Below, piece after piece: positions 26,401 through 41,400 of a DNA stretch of 64,000 nucleotides. Numbering within the stretch: the stretch's first letter is position 1; the number at the start of each line of letters is the position of its first letter. Source of the stretch: Eopsaltria australis. Taxonomy: Eukaryota > Chordata > Aves > Passeriformes > Petroicidae. The notes beneath the pieces are model-generated. The model searched no databases and was not told the origin of the DNA. It saw only the letters and a list, made by a program, of their open reading frames with translations. Made by a program: the position numbers and the translations under genes. The stretch spans positions 744,001 to 808,000 of the forward strand of contig JAVTVJ010000829.1 in assembly GCA_034509425.1 (NCBI GenBank), given 5' to 3'.

Positions 26401-29400
26401 AGTGACTTGTACCTTTTCCATAACATGAAAGCTGTGCTCTAAAAATTTTCATGAAATGTATAGAGAGGAGTAATTAAGTGAATGGTAAAACAGAAATAAA
26501 TTTAAATAGATGTTTGAAAACACTACAGAACAAACAGCCACACCTGGGGTACAAAGAAGTAATTCTTTACAACCTGAATTTGGTCTCGTTGAGAGAAATG
26601 CAATACTCTTTGTGGTGGGCATACTAATCTCTTTATTTAAAGCTGCTTCCTCATTTACAGTCATGTAAAATGTCAGGTCCATTCTATCTCTTGTTCCACA
26701 CTGGCCCTACCTACTGCATGAGAACAAATAATGACTGCTAAGGCTCCGTGCCAGGCTGGCAAATAACTGAGACAAGGTCAGTTGGAACAAATTTATAAGG
26801 TTCAGTGTCAAAGCCCTTGTACAATTAAATTTTCAATATAATAACTGACATGTCAGGCAGCAGAGACAGAGCTTCCAAAATAACTCAGTGGTCTGTCAAC
26901 AAATGGGTAAGGCTGGAAATGTTTAGAAATACTCATGTTGTCCCTCCCCCTTTCCCCAGGCAACAACCAAGTTATGCCTGTGTTTTCAAATAAGGTATAA
27001 TTTCAATGAGTAGATGAGGTTTCTTTGTGCTCAGTCAGAAGTAAATTTCTTCCCTGGGTGATGCTGGTATGTAAACTAAGAAGTTACAGTTGCCTTAGTT
27101 TGACAGTTTCACTGATTAAAGAATGGAGGCTTTATTCACAGTACATGTGTCGCAGTACTGCAGTTAACATCTCGTTCAGTAGGAAGCCTGCCTGTGCAGC
27201 CCTGATGTCCCTGCTCACTCCACAGGAGTCCCTCACAGGATGCCTGGCTGTGTGGAGAAGCCAACAGTCACTTGTTTGTATGTGATCCTGTGGCTGAAAT
27301 GGCAATTTTCCTGCTGCCGTCAGTGAGACCAGGATTTTTATCTTACCAATATTTCGTAGCAAATCAACGAACTGATTTTTTTAAAAGAAAGATGAAGTTT
27401 CCAAATATAAACCCACCATTGGCTATGTAAACAAAACACACAGAACAGTAAGAAAAACACAACTGCTGCACATCAAATGAAATTCTAGATAGTTGAATTA
27501 TTGTTTAAATAAAGCTTGGAAGAAACAAAAAAGCTGCAATGATTTGTGCTTCAGGTTCTGTAACTGGATTACATATCCTGCAAGTACTTATAAGAAGTAC
27601 TGCCTCAAGTGCTCTTTTGTTATCTAATCTTTTCTTAAATTTCCAAGCACCGTTTTCCCTCTTGCAGATATTAAAAGGTTTCAGTAGTGGTTATGTTTCC
27701 TGTCATACTGTAGGTAATGCACACTGATGTATAAAGCACTGATCAAAATCACCCTTTTCAGCCAATTGTTTTACATGTGTTGATCAAAGTTTTGGCACTT
27801 TCAGAACTAAACCCATTAACTCACAAACATGACCCTATTTATAACTGAAAATATATATAGATAACATGTGGTGAGTTTGAAAGGTGCTATTATATTCCAG
27901 AGAGAGCTAATTTAGGGAAACAGAAATACTTGATCTCTTCTGATATGCAGCAGGTAAATAAAGCAGCCACTATGAAATTCACCATGAGCTCACTTAAAAT
28001 GTCTAAACCTTTCAAAGCAAATGCCTGATCTATGTGGACTGTAACCCACTAGTGTTTCCTGTGACACACTGAATTCTGTGACCATGTGCACAAATCATGA
28101 AAAGATATTGTTCATGTAGAATGAAAACCTCATTTACTGGTATAGAAAAAGGCAGATGTTGGAAAAAGATTTGATTTGCATTTTTAATCAATTTAATATG
28201 AATAGATGCTAAGTTTCATGCCAGTGGTAGGTTTCTAAGGGGATATATATATTTATAATTTTCCCCCCATTTTCTGTATCTTCTTTCAAAAAAAGCTACA
28301 ACCTGAATATATCTGATGATCAAGAAATTCCTTAATATCTTGTGGGAGGGCCCTGCTCATTCATTCAGGTTTAAATCAAATGCTAGATAGGAGATCAGGA
28401 AGGAGATTTCTCTCAGGTCATTTTCCCTCTGAAATGAACAACTATTACATGGATTGCCTCTTGAATGGATGAGGGCCATAACACAATGAAAGGTCTGGAG
28501 AAGAGGGAAGCCACAAAGATGGATAGAGAAGTCAAGGATAAAATGTTTCTTCTGATGTTTAAGTTTAAAGTAGGAGAGATAAAACCTTTCCTGCTTTAAC
28601 CTTAAAAAGGAAAAGGGGCTGTACGTAACAGGTAGGGGATGCAGAGAAGTGGGAGAACAAGACTGATTTTAGGCATGGTGGATTAAAGAAGGTGTGCACT
28701 TCTCCCTCTCCTATCACCTTCCTCTTCTTCCGACTCAGCTCTGTTATGCAGGGAGCCTCGGTCAAGTCTCTCCATGAAGTATGGAGCAATGATGGACAGG
28801 GAGTGTGGACAGGGCCTGTCTGGGGAGGGCATAAAGGGCAGGAGAGGGTCACTTGCAGCCCACCATCTTTGTTAGCATGTGGGCACACAGACCCTCTCAA
28901 GAGTTTGTTCACACGGCTGACTAGAGTCTTGTTAAAGTAAAGGCAAGTGACATCCAAACTGGCTTTGAAAAGTGGATGTAATGAAAATAGAGCTGGCTGT
29001 TGTAAGCCATGTGTTTCAAACCTGGTCTTTTATGTAGGATATCCCCTTCAGTCCACAGGGGAAAATGCTAGGACTATTGTAAAAAACTTAATTACAACAC
29101 ACCAGCCCAGCAGTTCTCACAGCTCACTTTTACAGGGCTGATACAAAGAACCCTGCACGGCAACAAGAAGATCAAAAAAGACAAATCACAATTTTAGGAG
29201 CGTTTGCTTCTGTCCCACTGCTCAGTTTTACATGAGGAGGTTTCTGCAGCCCTGGGCATTTCAGTCTGTAGTGTTTCTCTTCACGTCCAGATGTGCTGCT
29301 CAGGAGTATTGGTAAATTCAAGAGAATGGATGTTATCACACTGCATACAGAGAAGAAGCCAACTGCACTGCTATGTTTATACAAAGATTGGCTGTGATAC

Positions 29401-32400
29401 TGGGTACCTTCATCCCCATAACTGGGAAAAAGTGGGGGCTAGCAGGGGTTGTTGAGTTTTCCCAGGAATCTGGCTGCAGGCTCAGATCATGACCCCACAG
29501 GCATGTTTGGTTTGTCTGGGAACACTCATAGGTTCTCAGCCAAATGGCTTGGAGTGACCTCTCCTAGCCTCCCAAGCAAGGTGTCACCTGCTGGGGACAG
29601 TCTCAGGGGCATGTGATCTACCCAATGAACCTCAGGAACACATTCCCAAGTTCAGGGGGACATTATTTGGCAAGGGTCAAAAGTGTGCCAAGGACCCTGT
29701 TAACAGCACAGCCGGGTGGGCGGCCAAGACCAGAGCCTGTGAGTGCTCTGAAGCACTGCCTGCCTTGCTTGGTGGTTGTGATACCACAGTGTGCCACTGT
29801 ATGGCCCCCAGGACCTGACTGGAAACCTGGTGTGAGCCCCCGTACTGCCAAACACTCCAGCAGCAGCTTCCTGGCCTCCCACGAATTGTGACAGGCTTCA
29901 GCCATGCAGGATGATTTCTGGCTAGCAGTTCTGAGGTTCAGAAATTAGAGATGTGATAAACCCCTCTTTTGAGATTACTCATAAGACAGGAAAGAGTCAG
30001 GTGCCTGATACCTTCTAGTGGATGAAAGAAAACATCACGTAGTGGCCTGGAATGTCTGATCTAATACAGTTTCTTTCCACCCCGATTTGAAACCAACTGG
30101 CTGGTTGAGTTAGGGACTGCACATTAAAAAAAAACAGTGGCAAATGCATTTTAGGGAACCTTGCACCTCTACCTTCCTCCCCTTGGTTATCAATCCAGAA
30201 AAATGTCTGTGACTGAGAGGGGTGGTGTAATACTGTACTACTGCTTAATGTTTCAGTCACTCTTCTGTTGCCAGGTGCCCCGGGACTGTGGCAGCTCGGA
30301 CAGTGAAGGTGTGCAGTATAATGAGTTTTGAGATGTTTTGTGTATGTGAACAGGCATCTGCATGGGTACAAACAGCCTCAATTTAAAATGTGGGAAACTC
30401 CTCCTCTGGGAGTTTGTGGGTACCTGTTGAGGTACCAGCTTTCTTAAGAAGGATAATACCTTCTGTAGCCTTCATTATCATGGGGTGTGACATGGAAAAC
30501 CACAACTAAGGTTCTTGGCTTTTCATGAAAACAGTTCTCTGGAGAGAATGTAATTTCATCAAAGTTGTTTGGTCTTTCAAGTAAAAATCAGGATTATTAA
30601 CAGAAGCATCAAACTGGAAAATAATTGTTCAAAGTTAACATTTCTGGGGAAAAAACAAGCGGCTTTTTAATTTCAAGCCTGAACTGGAAGCATTTCAGAA
30701 CTATGTGCCCTCAAAGTCTTCCAGTCCTTGTTTGGATTGAACATGGAAACTTCTCTTGAAATGTCAAATAGTTGGGGGAGTAGGGAGACAATGAAAAATC
30801 CATTTGCTGACCTATTCCAGCCAGGCAACTACGGGAAACATCTGAGATAAATGCTAGAAAATATTTTGTGTAAAACCTAGTGGTCTATAAATACTGAAAT
30901 ACCTTATAAATAAAATTCAAGAGATCTACAAATTATATTGGAAAATTCTAAAAAAATTTAATTGATACCACTTTGGTCCAATTAATTTGCTTCAATAAAT
31001 TGCCACTTTGCAGGTTGTTAAGGGAGAAAAGATGTTTTATTTTTTCCATCTGTCAACTGTTTAAAGTGCTTTGGAATATGGGCTATATTGTATTCTGCCC
31101 TGTTTTCCACTACTAAAGTAAAAGTCCTCTAAATTTCACAGGAATGAGAGCAGGTGGTACAGTAAATAATGCTTCTTTTAAATGTCCTTCATGACTGGTT
31201 TGGCATGTGCAGTGAGATAGCACCCAGCCTGTTCTTAATTTTGACTATTTGTGTATGTGACAATGCAGCAGTAAGAACTACTTATTAACAAGGATGTCTA
31301 AACAAGAAAATAAATGGAATGAAATTTCATCTGTAGTATTTACTGCAAAGGGTTCTGTTAGCAGAAGCTTTGCTTTTCCATCTGCAGTGCCAATAACCCT
31401 TTCCCCCTTTATTCAGCAACATCTGCAAATGGAGATCTCCAACTTTTCAGTGGCTAGTAGTATAAAATATATGTTAACATGTTCAGGAAAAAAGTAAAGA
31501 AAAGGTTATTGATATGTCATTGCCAGCTTTTGATCAATCCCTGCTTGTTCAAAAATACTGAAATTATATTTCAATTCTGGTATATAAGAGGTGTAATTAA
31601 AACCAAGATGATTACACTATAGAAACAAAGATACCTATTTAAACAAATACCTGCATTAAATGAAAAAAGTTTGACAGAAGATAAGCTGCTAATTAAAAAC
31701 GTCACTTGAAAAACAAATCAATATACATATTTAAAAAATTTTTGAGCCATACATATGTATTAAAAATCACTAAAAGTTTTCTTGATTTAAACACGGAATG
31801 GAGATATTGATGATGTGGGAAACACAAAATCCAGATATTTCCTGCTTATGGTCTGTTTCAAAGAAATACATTTGCTCAAGGTGACAAATAGAGACGAGAG
31901 CATTCAAGTGACTCTTTGAACCCTGCTGTCAAGTACTAAGTTGTGACACATCTGTGACTGTGTGTTCCTCCCTTTCAATCAAGGTATCTGCACACCCTTT
32001 TGTACTTGACAGAAATAAATGCTATTTGAATTCTTAGGACTAGTAATCTGGATAATCTGTGTTCACACTATATTTCAGAGGAGAATTATAGCCTATATAA
32101 TAATACAGATATTCTTCTGCTCAAAACCACATCGCAAATTCAACATGTGCTGGTTACTTCCTTAATGCTCCTGCCACAAAGGGAACTAGAGTCCTCTGCA
32201 AACATTGTCCAAGCTCTGGTAGCTGAACTCATTTATTAATCAAAGCAGCATATCGCTCGTTTTGACTATTGAACTACAAAGACTTTTATAAAAATGGAGA
32301 ATATTTTAATATTGCTCAATCATATTTTTTGATTCAGTGACAGAAAAAGAAGTGTCATTCAATTGTTAAGGCTTTCTCCTAGATTTTTCCTGTTGAAGAT

Positions 32401-35400
32401 GAAATTCACAAATCTTACACACTTTTGGTAAACTTTTGCGCCTATTTCTCATTTTATAGTAATTATTGAGTAATAGCTGCTGTCTGAAGAAGACTGATCT
32501 GTCCTAGAGGTAGGTCAAGCCTTAAGAAATTTATGAATATTTGTCACTCAGACTTGTCATACCATTCTGCATACTGGCAGTAGTACAACTTGGACAATAA
32601 AGTGGAAGAAATTGTTTCTTCCTGCAATACATCAGTTCTTGTTCTCTGTACCACAGGCCATTTAACATCAATTAATGGGTCTATCAATATTGACACCTCT
32701 ACTGTCATTTTTTAGCCTGGAGCTAGACAACAGGGAGAGTTTATCATCCAGAGATACCTTGGATGCAAAAAATTGTGATGAATTTGCATTATGAATGTGA
32801 AATAGTAGTGTGTGTATATGTAGATATTGTGCTCATACGCACAATTAGATATAGATACTTCTATAAAAAGGATTTTAACATAATCCTCTTCACACTGATT
32901 AAGGTATCAAGGCAGTTGCTATGGTTTGCCCTTTTGCATGACTGCTTTTCTTGAGTAAAACCACAAAAGGCAGAGATTTGAGTCTCATCACCAGCAGTTT
33001 TTTTTCTGCATATAAGTTAACCTGAAGTGAAGGGTTAATGAGGCTTTGAGAAATCATGCCACCTGTAGACCTAAGCATAATAAATAGAAGTTGTTATCTT
33101 ATAGAAACTGCTTTTGAGAAGGCTTTTAACCTCTTAATTACACTCTTGAAAAGAGTCCTGCTATTTCAAAGGCTTCAAGAAATAATTCCTATTGTAAATC
33201 AGAAACCAATGCAAAACAACCTTGTGAACAGAAAATTCCTAGACTATATGAAACAAGAAATTGAATCTGTGCACACCTTTATCTGGCAGGCACAACCCCT
33301 TTTAAGCAAACAAAAGAATAATAGTTTTCTTTTCCTCAAAGAGGTCTCTTTTGCCAGTGATCATTTTTCAGGTGATAGTGGTTTTTCTGTACAAACTCAT
33401 ATCATTCCATCTTGGGTCTGCTAGACAGCTGTCTAAAGATTTCTAAGGACCATTCCTATTCTCCCTCTGCTTTAATTCAGTCCTTAGACTGCACAAACTC
33501 TGGTTTACTTCAACTTTTTCACCCAAGGAAAAAAATACTTGCAACAAAGCCTGAGTGAGACTGTCATTTTGTTTAGAAACTGTACTGAAAATTCAACAAT
33601 CTCTTTCAGAGCAACAAAGGAACTCTTGTTGGCTTGGCTTATCATGTTTTGGTCCAGAATGTGTATAGAGTGATGTGATCTCAGCAAGATTTTTCTGTTT
33701 GTTTAGCAGAAAGAAAACCTAATATAGTCACTAGACCAGCATTTTCTCATGACTTTTTCAAAGATCAAAGGAAAGAACTGTAACCTCAAAAGTATATGGC
33801 TGAGATATTTCTGTCTGTGTCTGTTCAATAAAGAAAAAAGGCACTGACCAAATAACAATTATAAGATAATTAATTCTTAGGGCTGTTTCACCTTTAGAAA
33901 CCTTAACAAATGCTTTGTATATTAAGGAGGTAAATGTAGTTCAAGATAGGCATAAGAACATGGGAGCTATTACAGTATAATGTCTGTCTGTGTAGTGCTA
34001 AGTTACAGATGGCATGATTTTTCTGAAAATAAACTAATTTCATTAATTCTGGTCTTCAGATTTTGGCTGAACAAACTGCATACAAAATACGTTCTGGTGG
34101 AACTTCTTTACCTAAACAAAAAAGAATAGTTTGTTCAACACAGCACACTTGTCAACCAACACATCCTAACTCTAACCAGATTGTCAATGTTACACTTTTA
34201 CCTGTGATGTTGGTGATCAGCACACACTGTAGCAACATTTCTTGTGAAAGCTATTTGAACTTCTGGATTGAATTCTCTGTTTGGATTTTATAACGTTTTA
34301 GGAAAATAATTTTATTTGAGAGTAATTCTGTGACAATAAGAGGTAGTCAAATAAAGCATAGAGAAAAGTCATTTGACATTTTCGTCTGAGCAAAGAACTG
34401 TTTCTCTGCTTTCAATCACCTCGATATTTCATGCTGCAGATTCAAAATCAGCAGCTCCTTTAGAAAACTTTGTGATTTTTTTGGTATCAGGTGACAATAC
34501 AATTTTGTGGGTAATTCAGAAACTAACTCAATTTACTGCATCCTGTGTTTAGACAGAAAAATGTCTTAGTGGTTTCAAAATATGAGTTGCAAATGTAGCA
34601 GAAGAAACCCCTGATACCAAAGTGCCTGAACAAGACCATGGCAGATGAAGTTCAGTATAGATAGGTGTCAAGAGAGGCATTGAGGGAAAAGGCAACTCAA
34701 ACTTTGCAGGACAAGTTCTTGAGTAGCTACTAACGTGCTAGAAAGAGATCCTGCAGTTGCAGTAAGAATGAAAATAACAGCTCAGCATTCAGTAAAGGTT
34801 AAAAAATTAAACAAAACAAAGTTTTGAATTAGTAGGAAAGCAAAAAAAACCACCATTTTTGCCCTCTATAAACGCATGGTGTGCAAGCACTTTAAACATG
34901 CTGCACAGGACTTATCCCTCCTTCACTCATCTCAGATCAAATACATGAGAACTGAAGAAAAGTTCAGTAACATGACAAGGATGACCAGAAGAATGAAATA
35001 GCTTCCACATGATAAACAATCCTAACAGACTACATGTGAAAAACTGACCAATGGAGATACAATAGAGGTATATAAATCTGGTGTACATGAATACAGAACT
35101 GCTGCTTCCACTTTATCCTGATGCTGGAGAGAACAAATGGGGTGAGAAGTTCCAAGTAAATATCAGAAGGTACCTCACCATGTTACACAGGCTAGCTGAT
35201 CAGAAGACATGCTGCCACAAAATATCATGATTCTTTCACTTTGCTCAAAAGGAAATTGTACAAACTCATAGAAGAAAACCCTTTAGCTATCAAAGCTACA
35301 ACAGACTCAGTGAGTCCCTGAGTGCAAATGCCTGGCTGCTGGAACAGTTTACCAAAGCAGTATTACACTCTTTGCTGCACGTTCTTGTTTTTGTTTGGCA

Positions 35401-38400
35401 TCTGTTTTTATAGGCTGAATGCTGGGCTAGGTCAGCTTTTATCACAACCTGGTACAACCATTCTTACACGGCAGAAGCACACCAAAATAATTTTATTCAT
35501 ACCACGAAGCAGCCTGTCTTCACTTTTGGTCTAGCAGTTCTGGCAGGAGTTCTGTTAAAACTGAAGCTCATGGACTGAGTCAGCATGGACAGTCAAGAAC
35601 TATAAATACAGAGACCTGCCTGAAGCACACAATATAATTAAGCATCTTCTAGTACACTTTGTTTCATGAGTTATTAGTGTTTTCCATACTGCTTAAAAAG
35701 AAAAATATCACACCAAATTAAAAAAAAAAAAAAAGGGAGTAATTTGGGATTCCTTCTCTCCCTTGGTAAAGAACACTAACAAGAAACAAGGCTCTTGACA
35801 GAAAGCATTGCAGGCCAAGGAGTGTCTTCTCAGATGATGAACCAGTCCATAACATTGAAAGAAGCTGCCAGTGTCATGAAATTGCTGGAATGAAATCAAT
35901 CACTTTTGATGCTTAATTGAGGGTACAATTCTCTTGAAAAGCAGCTCAAAGAGAATTAAAAGAAAAAGTTGATTCAGCACATTACAAAGTGATATTAAGA
36001 GATAATTATTAGGTAATCGTGTATTACTGTTCATGCAAGGTTGCAAATTGATTAATCAGGTGTACTCACAGAGACTGCAGGCTGCGCAGGTTCTGGAGTG
36101 CTTCGGTAGGAACCTGGCGTAGCTGGTTATTCTGCAGCATCCTACAAAACCCAGAATCAACACAGTAAAGACAATATCTTTCTACTGCAAATTTTCTTCT
36201 TCACCTCCTTTGTATTGGTTTTACTTCAAGATTACAAAGAAAGTTACACAAATGCTCGGTTCCCCTGCCTGTCAAAGGCCCACTCTCCTCAAAGCAAATA
36301 CCTGTAGCATATTAGCTTTGTTAGCAGCTAGACATCAGCTTTAAGGAGGATTTTCAAAGCAGCTAAGGAAGTTAAAATAATAAATCTGATTGCTTTCAAT
36401 AGGGCTTATAACCTCCTAATTGCCTCCAGTGTTACTGAAATTTTCATTCTCAGGTACTGATACTGTTCTCCTCCTGAAGTGATTCTATTCTGATAAAGCA
36501 GTGAAGGACTGACTCTTGAAATCTTTACTCAGGAAAATGCAACAATGGCAAATACAACTCTTAACTGTGTGAGGCATTTATGATTAAGTTTAAATAAAAT
36601 TTTACCACTATAAATAAACTGCTAATTTCTTTTCAGTGAAATAAATTACTTGACAAATCTTTTTTTCTGAAATATCACATCATTTACCTTGCAAAGAGGG
36701 AAAAATCACTCTCCATTCCAAAAGAATATTTTCCTCCTTTTGAATATGGTTTCATTCATACTACCTAACATTCTTTCTTGGACCAACTCCTACACATATA
36801 AATATTCTATGTGGATAAATCTGAAGTAGTGCATGCTGCATTCAAAAGGAGGCATATTCAATGGGATATTATAAATGAAATAATTTCTGGCAGGCCTAAA
36901 TCTGCTTGGGCCAACAAGACCTAGAGTTCGCCAACTTAGAAGTAGATGGAGTGGGAATCTCTTCATACTTCTTTTCCTGATAAGTATTTTTTCAGTAGAG
37001 ATTTGTACAGTAGCATCAGGCATCAGGCTTGACACTGCCTAGGAGGTTGGTGCTCTTGCTAATAATACAGTTTCTGTGAACTTTACATGGGCAAAGATCC
37101 CCTCTAGTGTAAACACTCACATGTAGCCTGCTAATAATTTTAGTAAGTATGTGTACTTATTTCTCCAAATAATACAGGGTTTCGTAACATTTTTAATAAT
37201 TTATCTAATAGTCATTACATTGCAAAGAACAATATATGAAATGTGAACTGTGTTTTAAATTACGTTGTGTAGTATACAATAATGTTTTTTTCCCCATGTC
37301 TCTCAAGAAAAGGAAAAGGCAATTTACCCCCAGTTTTGTGTGATCATGAAAAATTTAGCTGAAATCAGGACTTTTGAGATAATTAATGAAACTATTAACT
37401 GAACCAATTTTTACCTTTGATATTGTACAGAGACATCTACTTGATGGGCAAGTTGTTTTTAGAATGCCATTTATGTTTTCCAACTTTTGTTTAGGATACT
37501 TTCTATGTGAAAGAACAAAGATTTAATGATGTTCATATGTATCTTCAACTGAATTGTTCAAAATGAGCTGATCAAAATACGCAATTTACTTGATCAAAAC
37601 TTTACGGGTTAATTAGTTCCCTAGAGCATTTAAGAAATCAGAAATATATCAAACAACACACAGTTTACTTACAGCACTTTAAGACTGAAAAGGCCAGCAA
37701 ATGCTCCCTTAGGAATGTATGTCAAGCCATTTCCTGCAAGACGTCTGCAAAGTTTGAAAAAGGAAAAGAGTGAATAGTTTTTCTCTTCATGTGGAATTAA
37801 TTTGGTTGCTAAAAAGTGCAACACAGCTATGACTGAGCGACTGATGCCAGAGGCAGTACTTTAAGAACCTAGTTTTCTCATTAATACATTTAAAAACAAC
37901 AACAAAAAAAAGAGAATCCTGTTAACTGCACAGTTGATCCACTGACAGCTGGACTGCAGAGAAAAGGAATAGATTTCATTGCAAATTGGTCTTATGGTTT
38001 AGAATGTACATTGAATTCTTCATAGTCTTTTCAGGATTTAGAACAATCCCAGTAATTAAAATACAGACATAGTGAGAATCATTAGCATAATAGGATTTAC
38101 AGGCATGCACTTTTGGAATTGTGTGTGTATGATTTCAGTGAACATTTCACTCACACGAATATCAAAATATATCAACAAAGCAGTGATTAGAGTTCATTTT
38201 GAAATAACTACACATAAAACTGCTGTACTGGTGGAACAACAGTTTTCCCTGTGAGCAGATGTGTAATAGGTTGGCAAAAAGTGTATTTGTTAAAATTTGT
38301 AGGGTTTTTTCTCCCTACTTCTACTTCACCTTGCTCTCAGATTGCCTGAAGGTATTTTACAGTATTGTACAGTAAGTACACCAAATACCTCTGTAAAGCA

Positions 38401-41400
38401 TGTTACTCTGACAAAACAAACAAAAAAACAAACAAAAACAAACCAAAAAACTGCATCATTCTGTAAGGTTTGTTTCTAGGAAAGAGAGAAAGAGAGAATC
38501 TATTTGATATGAAATACTGGCATTTCCATGTTCCCCATCAGTGCAACTCCAGAGGATTCCAGAAATGCTCAGGGCCAGGTTGGATGGGGCTTTGAGCAAC
38601 CTGAAATAGTAGATGGTGTCCCTGCCCACAGCAGGGGATTGGAATTAGAGGGTCTTTAAAGCCCCTTCCAACCCAACCCCCTCTCTGATCTTGGATTCAG
38701 CCTTCTGACATCGCAACTCAGCCTGAATTTGCTGTGATACCTGTACCCTACCTGGAAAACTGACTGGTAAGGGACAGCTTCCCAGCCGAGTTACTTTGAG
38801 TCAGTAGGGCCACAGTGTGTGCTCCTAGCTGACAAAAAACACAGACTGATGTGATGTAACCCCCTCTGCAGAACAAGTTAAGCCAAGTGGAACTGTACAC
38901 CCCAGCAGCCAAGATATTGCACAGTAGAAGTGCAGAGCCCATAGCCGAGCTGATGGGATACCAGAGCTGACACTGGATTCAGCCTCTGGCCCCTTAGGAA
39001 AGAACACAGGACTAGTTCCAGGAAATTCCTTAGGTACCAAGCTGCCAGAGAGGAATCTACTGCACTGAAATAGGCACCAGATTTGCCAACACTGTGCATG
39101 AGTTTGCAAAATCTTACTGGAATAAAAAGAAAGTGCAGGTATTGAGATTTTCACTTCAGTTACTGCTGTGAGTGTCATATAGAAAACTTGATAAAGAGCA
39201 CAGAACTAAACCCACATGTCTGAAGACTCAAGAGTGTGCCCTTTCAGGCCGCCATCCCTTCTTCATTCATGATTGAGGCAATGCAAACTGCTGAATGCAC
39301 TACTTGTTAATACCCCTGTTTGAACTGTAATACTCTTCATAAAGTGCGCTAGCTGAGAAAATCAGACCTATTGAAGAGCTTCTGGAGAAGGGCTGTGGCA
39401 GCCACCAAGCATGTACCACCTGATTGTAAATGCAGGACTGTGGCAATGTGGCTGGAACACTGTGCAGCTTTAAAGTTTTATTTCAATGTCTAAGTACTCA
39501 CTTTTCCCATCTTTGGAGCATCTTTTTGGCTCTCTGCAGGCCTTAATGTTTGGCATTTTTTGAAAATGTACAGACACGTTACTGAGCTGCTCTGAGTGGT
39601 AGTTACCTGAACCGTGAAACCAAAATGTAATTTTTAATTCTTGCTTTTTTTTCCAGATTCCAACCCCTTAAAAAAATTTTTGCTTCTTTTCCTTTTAGAT
39701 CACAACTTCTTAATTATTAAAAATGTCTTGTACAAACATTTTAGATAGATGTAGAAACATGTTAAACTTTTAGGTAGGCACAGCTTCTGTATTTACTCCT
39801 TATGAGGTTTTTCCCAACCTCAGGTCATTCTTGAAGTTCTGCTTCTAATATTTTTTAAATTGGAAAGAGCTCTCACTAATTTTATAGACAGTGCTTAGAA
39901 CTATCTTCTATGATATTCCTCTGCTGATGCAGCAGCAGATCATGCTCTTCATGTACAGCCCTATGCATTTCAGAATAGGGCTACATCAAGTATATCACAA
40001 ATGCCAAGACACATGGATGTCCTTGTAGCTCTCTCACCAAGCAACCTGACAGTGTCAGAAAAGGCAGACATCTGGCAACAATTATTTTTGATGTAATGAT
40101 GTTGTCTGACTTTCATTTACCACACTAAACTCTTTCTCATGATGGACTATTCATGATTTTCTCTGGAACAAGCTCAGCAAAGCACCTATCTATTCCCAAG
40201 ATGCTCTATGAAACCACTTCTAGCACAACAGTAGCATCTTCCCAGTCTATTAGAATTCCCCAGCACTGTAGTATTTGGTAAAAATCAGCAAAAATTATTT
40301 GTCTGAATGGTTGTCTAATTCTTTTAAAATTCTTGGATAAAAGTTAGCACATCAGTCCTTTATGGCATGCTGCAAAGCTCAGGAAATTCAGCTTATTTAT
40401 TCCAGAATATTTTAGAATTCTTCCTTGCAGCATTTTTTTGCTATTACTGTGTTTCTATTTTCAGCCTCTTCATAAGGGAAAACCCATCCCTTTGTTGACA
40501 CTAAAATATATATCAAGTGTCTACCAGGGTTTACTCTTCTCCACTTCGGGGATTTTGTTTTCCATTACCTAAATGATTTGAGGGAAGCTGCCCAGCATTT
40601 TAGTGAATTTAGGATGTACTTTGGATATTAATTTTAGTCGGAATGGGTAAATATAATTTTCCCCGAACAAATGAAAATGGACACTGTACCTGCCCCTATA
40701 GCTGAGTATTTAGTTAATGATTTCTGAGAGCAGGAATGAAATTACTTGTTTTTAGAACTTACATAAGCAAATAGTTGACTTTTATTGTTTGAACAATTTT
40801 GAATATCCATTTTTAAAAGTTCTATTATTTTAAGCATTTCTGACATTAGTTTAAAAATCTCTCAGAGATATCTCATTAAATACATTCAGGCTTATACGTA
40901 TCATGTATCTTTAATGAAAAAGTAAACAAAAAGGATCCTATTTTTTGTGTTTTATTATTTTAGATTTAGATTTTACTTGCACTGCTTTGAAGAATCTTGC
41001 AATTTAATGGAGGCTGGAAAAGTTTACAGAGGAGAACCACCACATATCTCTTTCAGCACTTGTAAATTGCTATGCTTGGAGCGAGGATACTTTTGGCTTA
41101 GGCATAGTTTTTTTTCTACTGCAAGTTTCTTTCTAAAAGATGTAAAATAAATGAGCTGAGAGAAAAGCAAGTGGCCTTCACTTGTCTTTCTTTCCACAAA
41201 TTTCTTTTAAATGGCAGAAATCTATAAAATGTATTTCAACGTGACTGAGCTGCACTGGCAATCAGTGCTCACTGTTGGAATAGTTGTAGTGCTGCAGGTC
41301 ATGCTCATGGCCTATGGTCAGACCTAAGAAAAGGTGTGTCTGGTTCTCCTTTGAATGTTCCCCACCTGTTGACCCCCTTGACACATTCTGACTTCTCCTG

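Larger units (their letters stand above)
25272..36069 (-). other. LGR5 intron 4
   Basis: Intron of 10,798 bases with a GTGAGT donor. It contains a CR1 fragment (25779-25961), a CTCF-like motif (26114-26129), a GC-richer patch (about 28680-29910), a decayed LINE-like stretch (about 34600-35300) and a poly-A run near 35720-35734. The rest is AT-rich with only small unsupported open frames. Confidence 0.85.

Noticed and set aside
29613..29905. Overlapping 80-92 codon frames on both strands
   Set aside because: Mirror-image frames reflect GC-rich composition, not coding; no family resemblance.
31926..32012. 11-base perfect inverted repeat CTGTCAAGTAC / GTACTTGACAG separated by 65 bases
   Set aside because: About one such pair is expected by chance in a window this size at this spacing, and there is no terminal-repeat or target-site context for a MITE.
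33056..33424. 122-codon plus-strand open frame in intron 4
   Set aside because: No domain, no promoter or splice support; considered random.
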